Source: an uncultured Gammaproteobacteria bacterium | GTDB lineage: Bacteria; Pseudomonadota; Gammaproteobacteria; Steroidobacterales; Woeseiaceae | DNA: 64,000 nt | Direction of reading: 5' to 3' | Assembly: GCA_937899415.1 (NCBI GenBank) | Contig: CALBPI010000005.1 | Location: 1-64,000 of the forward strand | Part shown: in pieces, positions 27,131 through 35,072 of the stretch | Layout: each line of letters opens with the position of its first letter | How positions within the stretch are numbered: the stretch's first letter is position 1 | Program-made: the position numbers and the translations under genes | The notes under the pieces: generated by a model | What the model was told of the DNA's origin: nothing | Database searches by the model: none | What the model saw: the letters and a program-made list of their open reading frames with translations, nothing else

Positions 27131-27493
27131 TTAGCGGTGCTGGTGTTGCGGTGGCCTGAGTAGGTCGGTACCGGGTGGATCGATGTAGAACGATGGCAAG
27201 ACGATGCAGCTGTGGCGCTGCGGTCGCATTTCATCTTCGATCACATTGACGGCCGCGAGGGCTGGCGACGGTGCGGTATCACAATGATTGACGCAGTCGT
27301 GATCACAAGGACACGGGGCGTCAGCATGGGCTGCCTCGTGCGCCCCATCCGTCATGGCCCCATGATTGTGCACGCCTGACTCCGACATGTGCGCTGTGGT
27401 CTGAGGCTCGTGCGCACACGAATCCGGCCAGGCCTCCGCAACAGGAGCGGCCAGCCAGGCGAGTAAACACACGATGACGAAAGGCTTGCGCAC
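27131..27493 (-). CDS. Exported His/Cys-rich protein, CopL/DUF2946-like
   Basis: A 120-residue protein with a signal peptide (cleavage near AEAWP, about residue 21) and a metal-binding middle: repeated His (HMSESGVHNHGAM, EAAHADA) and a Cys/His cluster CPCDHDCVNHC near 61-71. The tail DPPGTDLLRPPQHQHR resembles the ends of CopL and DUF2946 proteins, whose genes often lead copper-resistance operons. It probably binds copper in the periplasm or acts in copper-dependent regulation. First gene of the operon, starting at a GTG, about 80 bases ahead of the TolC-like gene. The family name is inference from this pattern. Confidence 0.65.
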   Translation of the reverse strand: MRKPFVIVCLLAWLAAPVAEAWPDSCAHEPQTTAHMSESGVHNHGAMTDGAHEAAHADAPCPCDHDCVNHCDTAPSPALAAVNVIEDEMRPQRHSCIVLPSFYIDPPGTDLLRPPQHQHR

Positions 27494-27613
27494 ACCCTGA
27501 GCCTAATCAATGACAAGGGGTCTCGACAAGCACGCGGGTCTCAGCTTATGCCGCGAATTGCGTTCCACGCCGTGCTGGCCCACGCTTGTCGCGGTTGCCG
27601 ATCGAGAGACGAT

Positions 27614-28537
27614 ATGAGCCTCGCGTTGATCACCCACCCAGTGTTTGCCAGCCACGAAGTTCCGGGCGGACACCCTGAAGCCGGCTCGCGCATTACGGCC
27701 ACGACCGAAGCACTGAGCAACCTGAGGGCGCCCGACCTCACTGAGATCCAGGCCCCGCGGGCAACGCGCGAGCAACTGGACCGCGTGCATGCTCCCGCTT
27801 ACGTTGATGCCGTGTTTGACAGCGCCCCGGCTGACGGGCTCATTGCACTCGATCCCGAAACGACCATGGGCCCCCATTCTCTGGAGGCCGCCGTGCGTGC
27901 TGCAGGCGCCGTGTGTCATGGCGTGGATCTCGTTCTGGCCGGCGATGCCAGACACGTGTTCTGTCTCGTACGACCACCGGGTCACCACGCGGCTGCCGCG
28001 AATTCCGCAGGATTTTGCATCTTCAATAATGTCGCCGTGGGCGCAGCGCATGCGTTGACCAAGGACGCGATCGAACGCGTTGCCATCCTCGACTTTGACG
28101 TCCACCACGGTGACGGCACCGAGTCGATGGTTCGCGAAGATTCGCGCATCCTGATGTGCTCGACCTACCAGCACCCGCTTTATCCGGGCACCAACCTGCC
28201 TTCGGTTCCGGGCAGCCAGGTCAATGTGCCCTTGCCGGCAGGCACCGATGGCAGCACGTTTCAGACGGCGGTCACGCAGCGTTGGCTGCCCGAACTCGAA
28301 GCCTTCGCACCACAGCTGGTTCTGATTTCAGCGGGCTTTGATGCGCACGCGGCTGATCCGCTCGGCCAGCTCGGCCTGACTGAGAGCGACTTTGCCTGGG
28401 TAACTTCTCGCGCGATAGAGATCGCCGAACGCCACGCGCAAGGGCGCCTGGTGTCCGTACTCGAAGGGGGCTACAACCTTGAGGCGTTGAGCGCTAGCGT
28501 GCTCGCACACGTTGCTGCACTCAGGGTCCGCCGCTAA
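27614..28537 (+). CDS. Histone-deacetylase-family amidohydrolase (AcuC/HDAC-like)
   Basis: A 307-residue zinc deacetylase of the arginase/deacetylase fold. Active-site elements are visible: the tandem His PPGHHAAA near 123-130, the metal-binding DFDVHHGDGT near 160-169, GFDAHAADPLGQL near 237, and a C-terminal EGGYN. Bacterial members remove acetyl groups from polyamines, acetoin-related substrates or protein lysines; no neighbour points to the substrate. Start chosen at the ATG with GAGAG just upstream; the open frame extends 22 codons more without a better site. Its stop overlaps the convergent flotillin gene. Confidence 0.92.
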   Translation: MSLALITHPVFASHEVPGGHPEAGSRITATTEALSNLRAPDLTEIQAPRATREQLDRVHAPAYVDAVFDSAPADGLIALDPETTMGPHSLEAAVRAAGAVCHGVDLVLAGDARHVFCLVRPPGHHAAAANSAGFCIFNNVAVGAAHALTKDAIERVAILDFDVHHGDGTESMVREDSRILMCSTYQHPLYPGTNLPSVPGSQVNVPLPAGTDGSTFQTAVTQRWLPELEAFAPQLVLISAGFDAHAADPLGQLGLTESDFAWVTSRAIEIAERHAQGRLVSVLEGGYNLEALSASVLAHVAALRVRR

Positions 28538-30123
28538 GCGTCGTCCTGCGCCTCGCCGTCGATATCGACCTGCTCATAGGCTTTCGCCACTGCATCAATC
28601 TTGCCGAGCGCTTCGGGCAACTCAATGCCAGCCTGCTTGGCCAGCTCATGCACGGGCGGCAGCGCGCCGATCATGCCTTTGAGAAACCCGGCGGTGGCCG
28701 ACTCCGATCCACCCTCGCCATTCGGGCCGCTGTCCCAGACCGTGATCTTGTCGATCTGAAGGTTCTGGATCGCCTTGACCTGTTCGGCCACAAGCGTCGG
28801 CAGCTGTTCGATGACGAGCAGCGCGGGCGCGATGTCCTTGCGTTCACCGCAGACTTCGAGGAGGCGTTCGTAACCCGCTGACTTGGCTTCGAGGACAGCC
28901 TGCGTACCTTCGGCCTCGGCCTTGTACTTGGCCAGGATGGCGTCGGCCTCACCGGCCGCGATACGCCGTACACGCTCGGCTTCCGCGTCGGCCTCGATCT
29001 CGATTTTCTGTTGATCGACGAGTTGCTGCGCGATTTCCTGTTTCTCTAGCCGGGCGATCTCGGCTTCTTTCTCGGCCCTCAGAACATCGCGGCTGGCTTC
29101 GGCCATGGCGACCTCACCCAGACGCTTGGCTTCAGCGCGCCGCTTTTCGAGCTCGGCTTCGTAGTCGGCGATGCTCGCCTTGCTCTGGTTCTCACCCTGA
29201 ACGGCGCTGGCTTCGAGGTTGGCCACCTTGATGCGCTGGTGCGCCTGGGCCTTTTTCTTACCCTCGGTCGACAGTGCGGCTTGCTCGGCCGTGGCGATCT
29301 CGAGCTTCTTCTGCGCCTCGGCCTCACCGGCGACACCCTCGGCTTCGAGCCGGGCCACCTGCACACGCTGGTCGCGCTCGGCCTCTTTGGTACCCGTCGC
29401 CGACAGCGCCGTCTGCTGCGCAACTTTGACGTCGCGCTCGCGCATGTTGTCGGCCTCACCGATCGCGCCTTCACGCTCGGCCGCGGCCACTTCGATCTTG
29501 GCCTTGTTGATAGCCTCGGCGGCGGCCTTCTGACCCAGCGCTTCGATGTAGCCACTCTCGTCCGTAATGTCGCGAATGTTCACGTTGATCATCTCGAGCC
29601 CGATCTTGTTGAGCTCGAAGTTCACGTTCTTGTTCACGAGGTCGAGGAATTTCTCGCGGTCCTGGTTGATCTCCTCGATCGACAGCGTCGCGATGACGAG
29701 ACGCATCTGACCCAGGATGATGTCCTTGGCCTGGTTCGAGATCTGGTGGTCGTCGAGGCCCAGCAGACGCTCGGCCGCGTTGTTCATGATGTTCGGGTCA
29801 ACCGAGACACCGATGGTGAACGTCGAAGGCACGTTAACGCGGATGTTTTTCTTCGAGAGCGCGCTCTGCAGCTCGATATCGATCGTGAGCGGCTCGAGCG
29901 TCAGGTAGGCAAAGCTCTGCAGCAGCGGCACGACGAAGGTACCGCCACCATGAATACAGCGGGCCGCACGTTCGCCGCCGACCTTACCGTAGACGACCAG
30001 GATGCGGTTCGAGGGGCAGCGCTTGTACTGCGTGACGAGGATCGCGAGAAAGAATGCGACCAGCAGGACGACCGAGACGACCAGCATGAGCGGGCCGGGA
30101 GAGAATCCTTCCAGAAAAGCCAC
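28534..30123 (-). CDS. Flotillin-family membrane scaffold protein
   Basis: A 529-residue flotillin. A single N-terminal membrane segment (about 10-32) precedes the SPFH domain (GTFVVPLLQSFAYLTLEPLT near 60-80; VNVPSTFTIGVSVDPNIMNN near 95-114). A long Ala/Glu/Lys/Arg coiled coil with repeated EAE and ATAEQAAL patterns runs from about 205 to 420, ending in a flotillin C-terminal region (ALLVIEQLPTLVAEQVKAIQ). It should assemble membrane microdomains. The start is a GTG with AAAGGA eight bases before it. The NfeD-like gene lies 11 bases upstream in the same operon, the usual partner of bacterial flotillins. Confidence 0.93.
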   Translation of the reverse strand: MAFLEGFSPGPLMLVVSVVLLVAFFLAILVTQYKRCPSNRILVVYGKVGGERAARCIHGGGTFVVPLLQSFAYLTLEPLTIDIELQSALSKKNIRVNVPSTFTIGVSVDPNIMNNAAERLLGLDDHQISNQAKDIILGQMRLVIATLSIEEINQDREKFLDLVNKNVNFELNKIGLEMINVNIRDITDESGYIEALGQKAAAEAINKAKIEVAAAEREGAIGEADNMRERDVKVAQQTALSATGTKEAERDQRVQVARLEAEGVAGEAEAQKKLEIATAEQAALSTEGKKKAQAHQRIKVANLEASAVQGENQSKASIADYEAELEKRRAEAKRLGEVAMAEASRDVLRAEKEAEIARLEKQEIAQQLVDQQKIEIEADAEAERVRRIAAGEADAILAKYKAEAEGTQAVLEAKSAGYERLLEVCGERKDIAPALLVIEQLPTLVAEQVKAIQNLQIDKITVWDSGPNGEGGSESATAGFLKGMIGALPPVHELAKQAGIELPEALGKIDAVAKAYEQVDIDGEAQDDA

Positions 30124-30134
30124 TGTCTTGTCCT

Positions 30135-30755
30135 TTAGTTGTTGTCGCCGTAGTCCATGGGCTCAACGATGAAAATGCCATCGTCGCGCACAGACGTAAC
30201 GGTCACGCTTTTGAATTCCTTGATCGCGGGGCCGGCGCTGATGGCGTCCATCGTCTTGCGGCGACCCGAGACGGTCACCGTGATCTTGCCCATGCCATCA
30301 CCACGCGCGGGGATCGACATGTAGACGCTGGCCGTGTGGCCGACTGCCGTCTGCACGTCGTAAGACACTGTGCGGTTGAGCTTGCGCGTGAGCGCCATGA
30401 GGCCCGAGGCAGCGCTCATAAGCACCACACCGAAGCCTGTGGCCGCCGCGGCCGAGGCCATGCTCGACAGCTCCCAGTCGATGCGACAGGTGAGCCCCAT
30501 CCATCCCGCGCCCATGAAGAAGGCCAGGATCGACAGCATCGAGAACATGTCGAAGGCGCCATCGCCGCCGCCGACCGTGAGGTCGCCGTCGATGTCGCCC
30601 GAGTCACCGAAGAACAACGCCAGCAGCAGACGGATCACGAAAAACGTGGTGCCCAGCAGCGCCATGACGAGATAGACGAGCACGTCCATGCCGTAGCGCA
30701 GCGCGTCGTCCCAGTTGAATAGCAGGTCGAGTATCTGCCCGCTCCAGTCCCTCAC
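30135..30755 (-). CDS. NfeD-like membrane protein with C-terminal OB fold, flotillin partner
   Basis: A 206-residue protein with about three to four hydrophobic segments (residues 20-50, 68-90, 97-120), then a soluble domain (about 125-200) with the beta pattern of the NfeD OB fold (VGHTASVYMSIPARGDGMGK, then VTVTSVRDDGIFIVEP). The short, peptidase-free form matches the NfeD proteins encoded next to flotillin and SPFH genes. GTG start with GGGGA immediately upstream. Possible promoter boxes sit very close, which would give a short leader. Confidence 0.78.
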   Translation of the reverse strand: MRDWSGQILDLLFNWDDALRYGMDVLVYLVMALLGTTFFVIRLLLALFFGDSGDIDGDLTVGGGDGAFDMFSMLSILAFFMGAGWMGLTCRIDWELSSMASAAAATGFGVVLMSAASGLMALTRKLNRTVSYDVQTAVGHTASVYMSIPARGDGMGKITVTVSGRRKTMDAISAGPAIKEFKSVTVTSVRDDGIFIVEPMDYGDNN

Positions 30756-30767
30756 TCCCCAGAGCCC

Positions 30768-30796
30768 AATATAGCACTGGGCCCCGGGGTGGTCAG
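30768..30796 (-). promoter_or_regulatory. Possible sigma70 promoter of the NfeD-flotillin operon
   Basis: On the minus strand CTGACC (30796-30791) and TATATT (30773-30768) are 17 bases apart. Transcription would begin only about six bases before the NfeD start codon, so the leader would be unusually short. It partly overlaps the hairpin behind the upstream gene. Confidence 0.35.
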
Positions 30797-30810
30797 CCGC
30801 AACAGCGGCT
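30795..30810 (-). other. Short hairpin after the DFRG-repeat protein gene
   Basis: AGCCGC and GCGGCT pair around a 4-base loop five bases beyond the stop codon. There is no T-run, so termination is uncertain; it may simply mark the 3' end of the transcript. Confidence 0.35.
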
Positions 30811-30815
30811 CGACA

Positions 30816-31175
30816 TTAACGTCGTGAGGTGAGCTTTCCGGGCGGGCCGCGACGCGTGCGTCGCGGGCTGGCTTCAACGTCCGAAGCCTCGAAGCGTGCA
30901 AACTCGGCGCGCTCGACAGGCGCGTCGGCACCATGACGTTTGTAAGGCGGCGCGCCGCGGAAGTCGACGCGTGCTGATGCTGCGCGAACAAGTGCTGCCT
31001 CGTCCTTGCTGGCAGCCGAGACCCGCTGACGCTTGAACGGCGGCTTGCCGCGGAAGTCCGTCTCGAGGACCACCGCATCGGCGCGCGCCTCGTCAGCAAC
31101 GACGTCAGACGTCATCACGCCGAGCCCGATGGCCGACAGGGCACCAACAACTACCAAACTGCGAACCGTATGCAT
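30816..31175 (-). CDS. Small exported protein with repeated DFRGxPPxKR motif
   Basis: A 119-residue protein of unknown function. The first 28 residues form a signal peptide (hydrophobic 7-22, cleavage near VVADEA). The mature part is highly charged, lacks Cys and Trp, and contains two close copies of one motif, DFRGKPPFKRQRV (about 40-52) and DFRGAPPYKRHG (about 72-83), plus a degenerate third copy RRTRRGPPGK near the end. The spacers are Ala/Glu/Arg-rich and look disordered. A good ribosome-binding site (AAGGAAAAAACC) supports a real gene. Monocistronic between the NfeD gene and the retropepsin-like gene. The repeats could be binding modules or cleavable peptides. Confidence 0.75.
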   Translation of the reverse strand: MHTVRSLVVVGALSAIGLGVMTSDVVADEARADAVVLETDFRGKPPFKRQRVSAASKDEAALVRAASARVDFRGAPPYKRHGADAPVERAEFARFEASDVEASPRRTRRGPPGKLTSRR

Positions 31176-31365
31176 GGTTTTTTCCTTCTTGTCTCCAGGC
31201 GAACAACGCGAACCGTTCCGGTGCAGCCTGGCCAGTTATCGCCCCGCATTGGTGCGGAACGCGACCGGACAAGGCCTGCGCTGCTCTGTAAGTGCTTGAT
31301 AGTTTATCGCGTTCTGGGTGGCGCGAACATTGCAACGACCCGAGTGTGATCTTCGAGCAAACCGA

Positions 31366-31857
31366 ATGATCGGGCGCCTTGCGCTCGTTTTGACCGCCTG
31401 CCTCCTGCCGTTGCCGAGCGCGGGCTCGGACCCCGTTCAGCTGTTTGAAATCGCCCTGGAGCGCCACGAAGCCGGCACCTTTTACGTTCGCGGCCGGCTC
31501 GGGGAAGACCTCGAGACCGAATTGCTGCTCGATACGGGCTCGACCTACGTCGCCCTGACCAAAGACACGTTTGCTGCGGTCCGCCGCCAGGCCGAGGTCG
31601 TTCATGTGCGCGACATCGAAGGCACGATGGCCGGCGGCCGCACGCTGCGTGTGCCCATTTACGAGGTGCCGCTGCTCGAACTCGGTGCCACCTGCGTGCT
31701 GCACGATATCGAGGTGGCCGTGATCCCGGGCGCCACCCGCAACATTCTCGGGCTCAGCGCGCTGCAGCAATTGCAGCCGCTCACGCTGAGTCTTGAGCCG
31801 CCGCGCTTACAGTTTTCCCAGTGCCCCGGGAGATCGCAGACGACCGCCGCACGCTAG
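31366..31857 (+). CDS. Exported retropepsin-like aspartic protease
   Basis: A 163-residue protein with a signal peptide (MIGRLALVLTACLLPLPSAG) and a single pepsin-like lobe. The catalytic motif LLDTGSTYVAL is at about 52-62, followed by a flap region (IEGTMAGGRTLRVPIY) and the closing NILGLSALQQL expected after psi-loop strands. One DTG per chain implies an active homodimer, as in retropepsins and bacterial clan AA proteases. The frame is open upstream, but this ATG gives the signal peptide. The 3' end overlaps the convergent gene by four bases. Confidence 0.8.
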   Translation: MIGRLALVLTACLLPLPSAGSDPVQLFEIALERHEAGTFYVRGRLGEDLETELLLDTGSTYVALTKDTFAAVRRQAEVVHVRDIEGTMAGGRTLRVPIYEVPLLELGATCVLHDIEVAVIPGATRNILGLSALQQLQPLTLSLEPPRLQFSQCPGRSQTTAAR

Positions 31858-32993
31858 TAGCCGTACTCCGAGAGCTCTGTACCGAATTCACCCGTCGCCC
31901 CAACCGGGTTGAAGAAGCGATCGTTGGTGCCGACGTAAACGTCATTGGGCAGCTGGAACACCCGCTGGTATTGCTGCGGCATGTAGACGGCCTGGTTCTG
32001 GTTGTTGACCACCACACGGCGTTCGTGGACCGCATCGATGAGCTTGCTCTGACCGGCGTCATTCATGCCGTTGCGCCGGCGCCAGGAGTCCATCGAGCTG
32101 TCGAGCACGTCACTGCTTGAAGAGGTTGTCGAAGTCGTGGCCGAGTTGGCCGCGATGCGTGCTGCGTTGGCCTTGAGCCAGGCCTGCTGCGCGGCGCGCT
32201 TGCGCTGTGTGGCGGCTGCGATCATCTGCGAGCGTTGCTGGTAACGCTGGGCAACGCGGTTCAGGTACTGCGGGTCGTGCTTCATGCCTTCGCCCACGAA
32301 GTCCAGGAGCGACTCCTGCGCTTCGCCGTCGACCTGGGCGCTCGTGATCGTGCCGACCGCCATGGCGGTCGTGACGTAGCCCGACATGCCACCCCACATG
32401 TCGGCCGCGCGCTGATCGACAAACAGAACGGCCGGCAGCAGCAATTCGTTGATTGTGTGACCGTTGGCTTCGTAGCTCAGGCGCACCTCGAGCACCTCCA
32501 TGCGCGGGTACTGGCCCGGCTGCAAGCCCAGGTTGCCCATTTCGGCGAGCAGCTTCTGCGCCTGGTCCGGGCGCGGTCGCATGCTCTGAATGCGCGCGTT
32601 GGGGCGGATCGTTGGAATGTACTGGTCGGCGAAGCTCCTGATATCGCGAATTGGTCGCGCATCGCAGCCCGCAAAGCCCTGTTGCGCTGTGTGCGGCATG
32701 GCATCGAAGTTCGAGGTACAGCCCCAGACGCCGCCCGGGATGAACTCCACCCAGCGCTTGCCGTCGGGTGCCGTGGCCATGAAGTGCAGCTTCATGGGCT
32801 CCATGAGGCAGCTCGGGTGCCCCGTCCACTGCACATTGCCGCTGACGTTCCAGCCCTTGGGCAGCGTGACCGTCATGGCCCGCATGGGCCGCTCAAAGCC
32901 GAACTCGTCGCGGATTTCGTGGGTGGTGGTCTGTGCGCTTGCGGTGGCGGCAAGCGTGAGCGCGGCCAGCAGGGTGGTGTGTCGCTTGAACAT
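31854..32993 (-). CDS. Exported protein of unknown function
   Basis: A 379-residue protein I do not recognise. A signal peptide (MFKRHTTLLAALTLAATASA) gives a mature start QTTTHEI. The first part is beta-rich (MTVTLPKGWNVSGNVQW, then a mention-worthy pair of Cys in HPSCLMEP and GGVWGCTS), while residues about 240-330 are Ala/Gln/Arg-rich and helical with a Ser/Thr linker (TTSTTSSSS). The C-terminus PLNDVYVGTNDRFFNPVGA-like segment is hydrophilic. The frame continues upstream to 33437, but that part overlaps another gene and lacks coding character. It is expected in the periplasm or outside. Confidence 0.7.
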   Translation of the reverse strand: MFKRHTTLLAALTLAATASAQTTTHEIRDEFGFERPMRAMTVTLPKGWNVSGNVQWTGHPSCLMEPMKLHFMATAPDGKRWVEFIPGGVWGCTSNFDAMPHTAQQGFAGCDARPIRDIRSFADQYIPTIRPNARIQSMRPRPDQAQKLLAEMGNLGLQPGQYPRMEVLEVRLSYEANGHTINELLLPAVLFVDQRAADMWGGMSGYVTTAMAVGTITSAQVDGEAQESLLDFVGEGMKHDPQYLNRVAQRYQQRSQMIAAATQRKRAAQQAWLKANAARIAANSATTSTTSSSSDVLDSSMDSWRRRNGMNDAGQSKLIDAVHERRVVVNNQNQAVYMPQQYQRVFQLPNDVYVGTNDRFFNPVGATGEFGTELSEYGY

Positions 32994-33060
32994 GTCGGTC
33001 TCCGAATGCGGTGAATCGCAGGGGCTTGTCCGTATAGGCGCAAGCCCGATGGAAACCGGG

Positions 33061-33618
33061 TCAGCTTTTTGGGGCGTTGTTGGTGTCTTTTGGCAAAAAG
33101 GCCGCGCAAGCGTCCACCAGAAGCAGCGCGGCAAGCAGATCAGCCATGGGCTCAGGCCCCGCATCCTCGAAATCCAGCTGGAACACCGTGAAACCAGATC
33201 GCGCGTCGTAAGCCCGCCTGGTCTCTTCCGCCGACGCCAGGGCCGCTGAATACACCGGGATCGGTGACCCCTCAACCAGCAGGGTAGCGACCGGGCCTGT
33301 GTAGGCGTCTCGACCCGCTTCACTGGGTTCTCGTCGACCGATGACGAACCAGCCGGGATCGGCGCCCGATGCGGCGTCAGCGACCTGGCGCACGCGCGCG
33401 ATCTCGTCGCCCACGACCTCGTCCGAGTCTGGCACAAGCCATCCCGGTCCCAGCAGGTGGCCGAGGCACATTGAAAAATCCGGGCTGACGATGGGGTCGA
33501 CCCATTCCGGTTGGATTACGTAGAGCCGCACGATGATCCAGGTCGCCGCCGCAATGGACGCCAGCCAAAGAAACCGGTTAGTTATTTTGCCCGGTGGCCG
33601 CCTGCTGTCCTCGGACAT
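33061..33618 (-). CDS. Membrane-anchored protein of unknown function
   Basis: A 185-residue protein with one hydrophobic helix near the N-terminus (FLWLASIAAATWIIVRLYVI, about 16-35) preceded by basic residues, so the rest should lie in the periplasm. The soluble part has no recognised domain; it contains GWFVIGRREPSEAG and a hydrophobic C-terminal stretch (MADLLAALLLVDACAAFL). The start is placed at MSEDSRRPPGK; the nine residues upstream look non-coding. It lies just downstream of the tRNA-Gly gene on the same strand and 67 bases upstream of another unknown exported protein, possibly in one transcript. Confidence 0.6.
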   Translation of the reverse strand: MSEDSRRPPGKITNRFLWLASIAAATWIIVRLYVIQPEWVDPIVSPDFSMCLGHLLGPGWLVPDSDEVVGDEIARVRQVADAASGADPGWFVIGRREPSEAGRDAYTGPVATLLVEGSPIPVYSAALASAEETRRAYDARSGFTVFQLDFEDAGPEPMADLLAALLLVDACAAFLPKDTNNAPKS

Positions 33619-33668
33619 CAGCCCGCCGCTCCGGGCGCAGAGCATGCTGGCGTATCAGGAGTGTGTTG

Positions 33669-33739
<71 letters not shown>

Positions 33740-33838
33740 GGCCGTGGCGTGCCCCCGGATTCTAGACCACCCGCTGCCGTGGCGGTGGTTTAGAATCGCC
33801 GGGACCGGGGCAGCAGACCGCGGGCAATGGGGACAAGC

Positions 33839-35029
33839 ATGACTGAGTCGCAGCAAAAAGACCGGTTCCGGCCGTTTCTGGTCGTCGTCACACTGCTCGC
33901 GTGGGCCTTGTTTCTCTGGATGGCCACGCACCGCAGCGAGCAGGCCAGCTACTTCGGCTACTCGAAGTCTTACCTCGCGCTGCTCGTCGTTCTGGGTTGC
34001 GGCGCCATCGTGACCACGCTCCTGCATTGGGGCCCCGTATACCGCTGGCTGTACACCAGACGTCTCAACATTATCGTTCCGATCGTGACGACCGTGCTGG
34101 GGCTGGGTGTGCTCGAACTCGCCGTGCGCTTTATCGATCCGGCGGGCATTTCCTACTACGCCTACGCCAAGCGCTACCACCTGGCCAAGCTTGCCGACGA
34201 CGAGGTCTTCTACCGCCACCCGTCGGACTGGTCGGCACGCTACGGCGACGTCGAGGTGACCACGAACGCTTACGGCTTCCGCAGTGCGCCCATCACCGAC
34301 AAGCAGGCTGACGAGTTTCGTGTGCTGTTTCTCGGCGACTCGGTGACCTTTGGCTGGGGCGTCGACCAGGGCGCCGTGTTTGCCACTCGCGTCGCCGACA
34401 TGCTGAGTCCTCGCCTTGGCCGCCCCGTGACAACGATCAATACGGGCGTCGGTAGTTACAACACCGACAACCAGTTCAAAACCCTGCGCCGCCATCACGA
34501 CGCCCTGGACCCGAACATCGTGGTCCTTTTGTACGTGAGCAACGACATCGAGCCGACACCCGAAACAGCGTTCGACCCGAGTCGGGAAGTGCGCATGTCG
34601 GACAAGAGTCCGCCCGAGGTCATCAAGCTCGTGCTGGGCCGAAGCTGGACCTACCGGCTCGTCGCGCATCTGCGCCAGTTCGGCGGTGGCGGTGGCTCGG
34701 CTGGCCTCAACACCGAGAGCGCAGGCTGGGCGCAGTCGGCGCAGGCACTGCGCGATCTCATCGCTTATTGCGAGGCTCGGGACCTGCCGCTTGTGGTCCT
34801 CATGTACCGACCATTCCCGACGCCGCTCGAAACGGAAATCTCGGCGCAGCTGGCCGACATCACGAACGGGACCGACGCACACTTCGCCGACGTCTACCCG
34901 TGGTTTGAGGGCCGCGATATGCGCGTGCTCCTCAACTCGGCCGTTGACAGCCACCCCAATGCCGACGGCCACACGGTGCTCGCCGAGGGCATCACAGACC
35001 TCATCGCCACGCTCGATCTGGCCGAGTGA
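33839..35029 (+). CDS. Membrane-anchored SGNH/GDSL-family hydrolase
   Basis: A 396-residue protein with three N-terminal hydrophobic helices (about 9-28, 42-60, 75-98) and a periplasmic SGNH domain. Block I is FLGDSVTFGWG (near 160-170, nucleophile Ser), a Gly/Asn pair follows in NTGVGSYNTDNQ and VSNDIEPT, and block V is DSHPNADGH (near 368-376) with the catalytic Asp and His. Such proteins act as esterases or as acetyl-transfer partners on cell-surface polysaccharides. GGGGACAAGC precedes the ATG used here; an ATG four codons earlier is possible. Confidence 0.82.
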   Translation: MTESQQKDRFRPFLVVVTLLAWALFLWMATHRSEQASYFGYSKSYLALLVVLGCGAIVTTLLHWGPVYRWLYTRRLNIIVPIVTTVLGLGVLELAVRFIDPAGISYYAYAKRYHLAKLADDEVFYRHPSDWSARYGDVEVTTNAYGFRSAPITDKQADEFRVLFLGDSVTFGWGVDQGAVFATRVADMLSPRLGRPVTTINTGVGSYNTDNQFKTLRRHHDALDPNIVVLLYVSNDIEPTPETAFDPSREVRMSDKSPPEVIKLVLGRSWTYRLVAHLRQFGGGGGSAGLNTESAGWAQSAQALRDLIAYCEARDLPLVVLMYRPFPTPLETEISAQLADITNGTDAHFADVYPWFEGRDMRVLLNSAVDSHPNADGHTVLAEGITDLIATLDLAE

Positions 35030-35072
35030 TGCTTGGCCGAATGCTGCGCGCGCGTGAGGGTGCGTCGACAAA

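Noticed and set aside
32994-33437. N-terminal extension of the unknown exported protein
   Set aside because: The extension overlaps another coding frame and has no signal; the ATG at 32993 starts a clean signal peptide.
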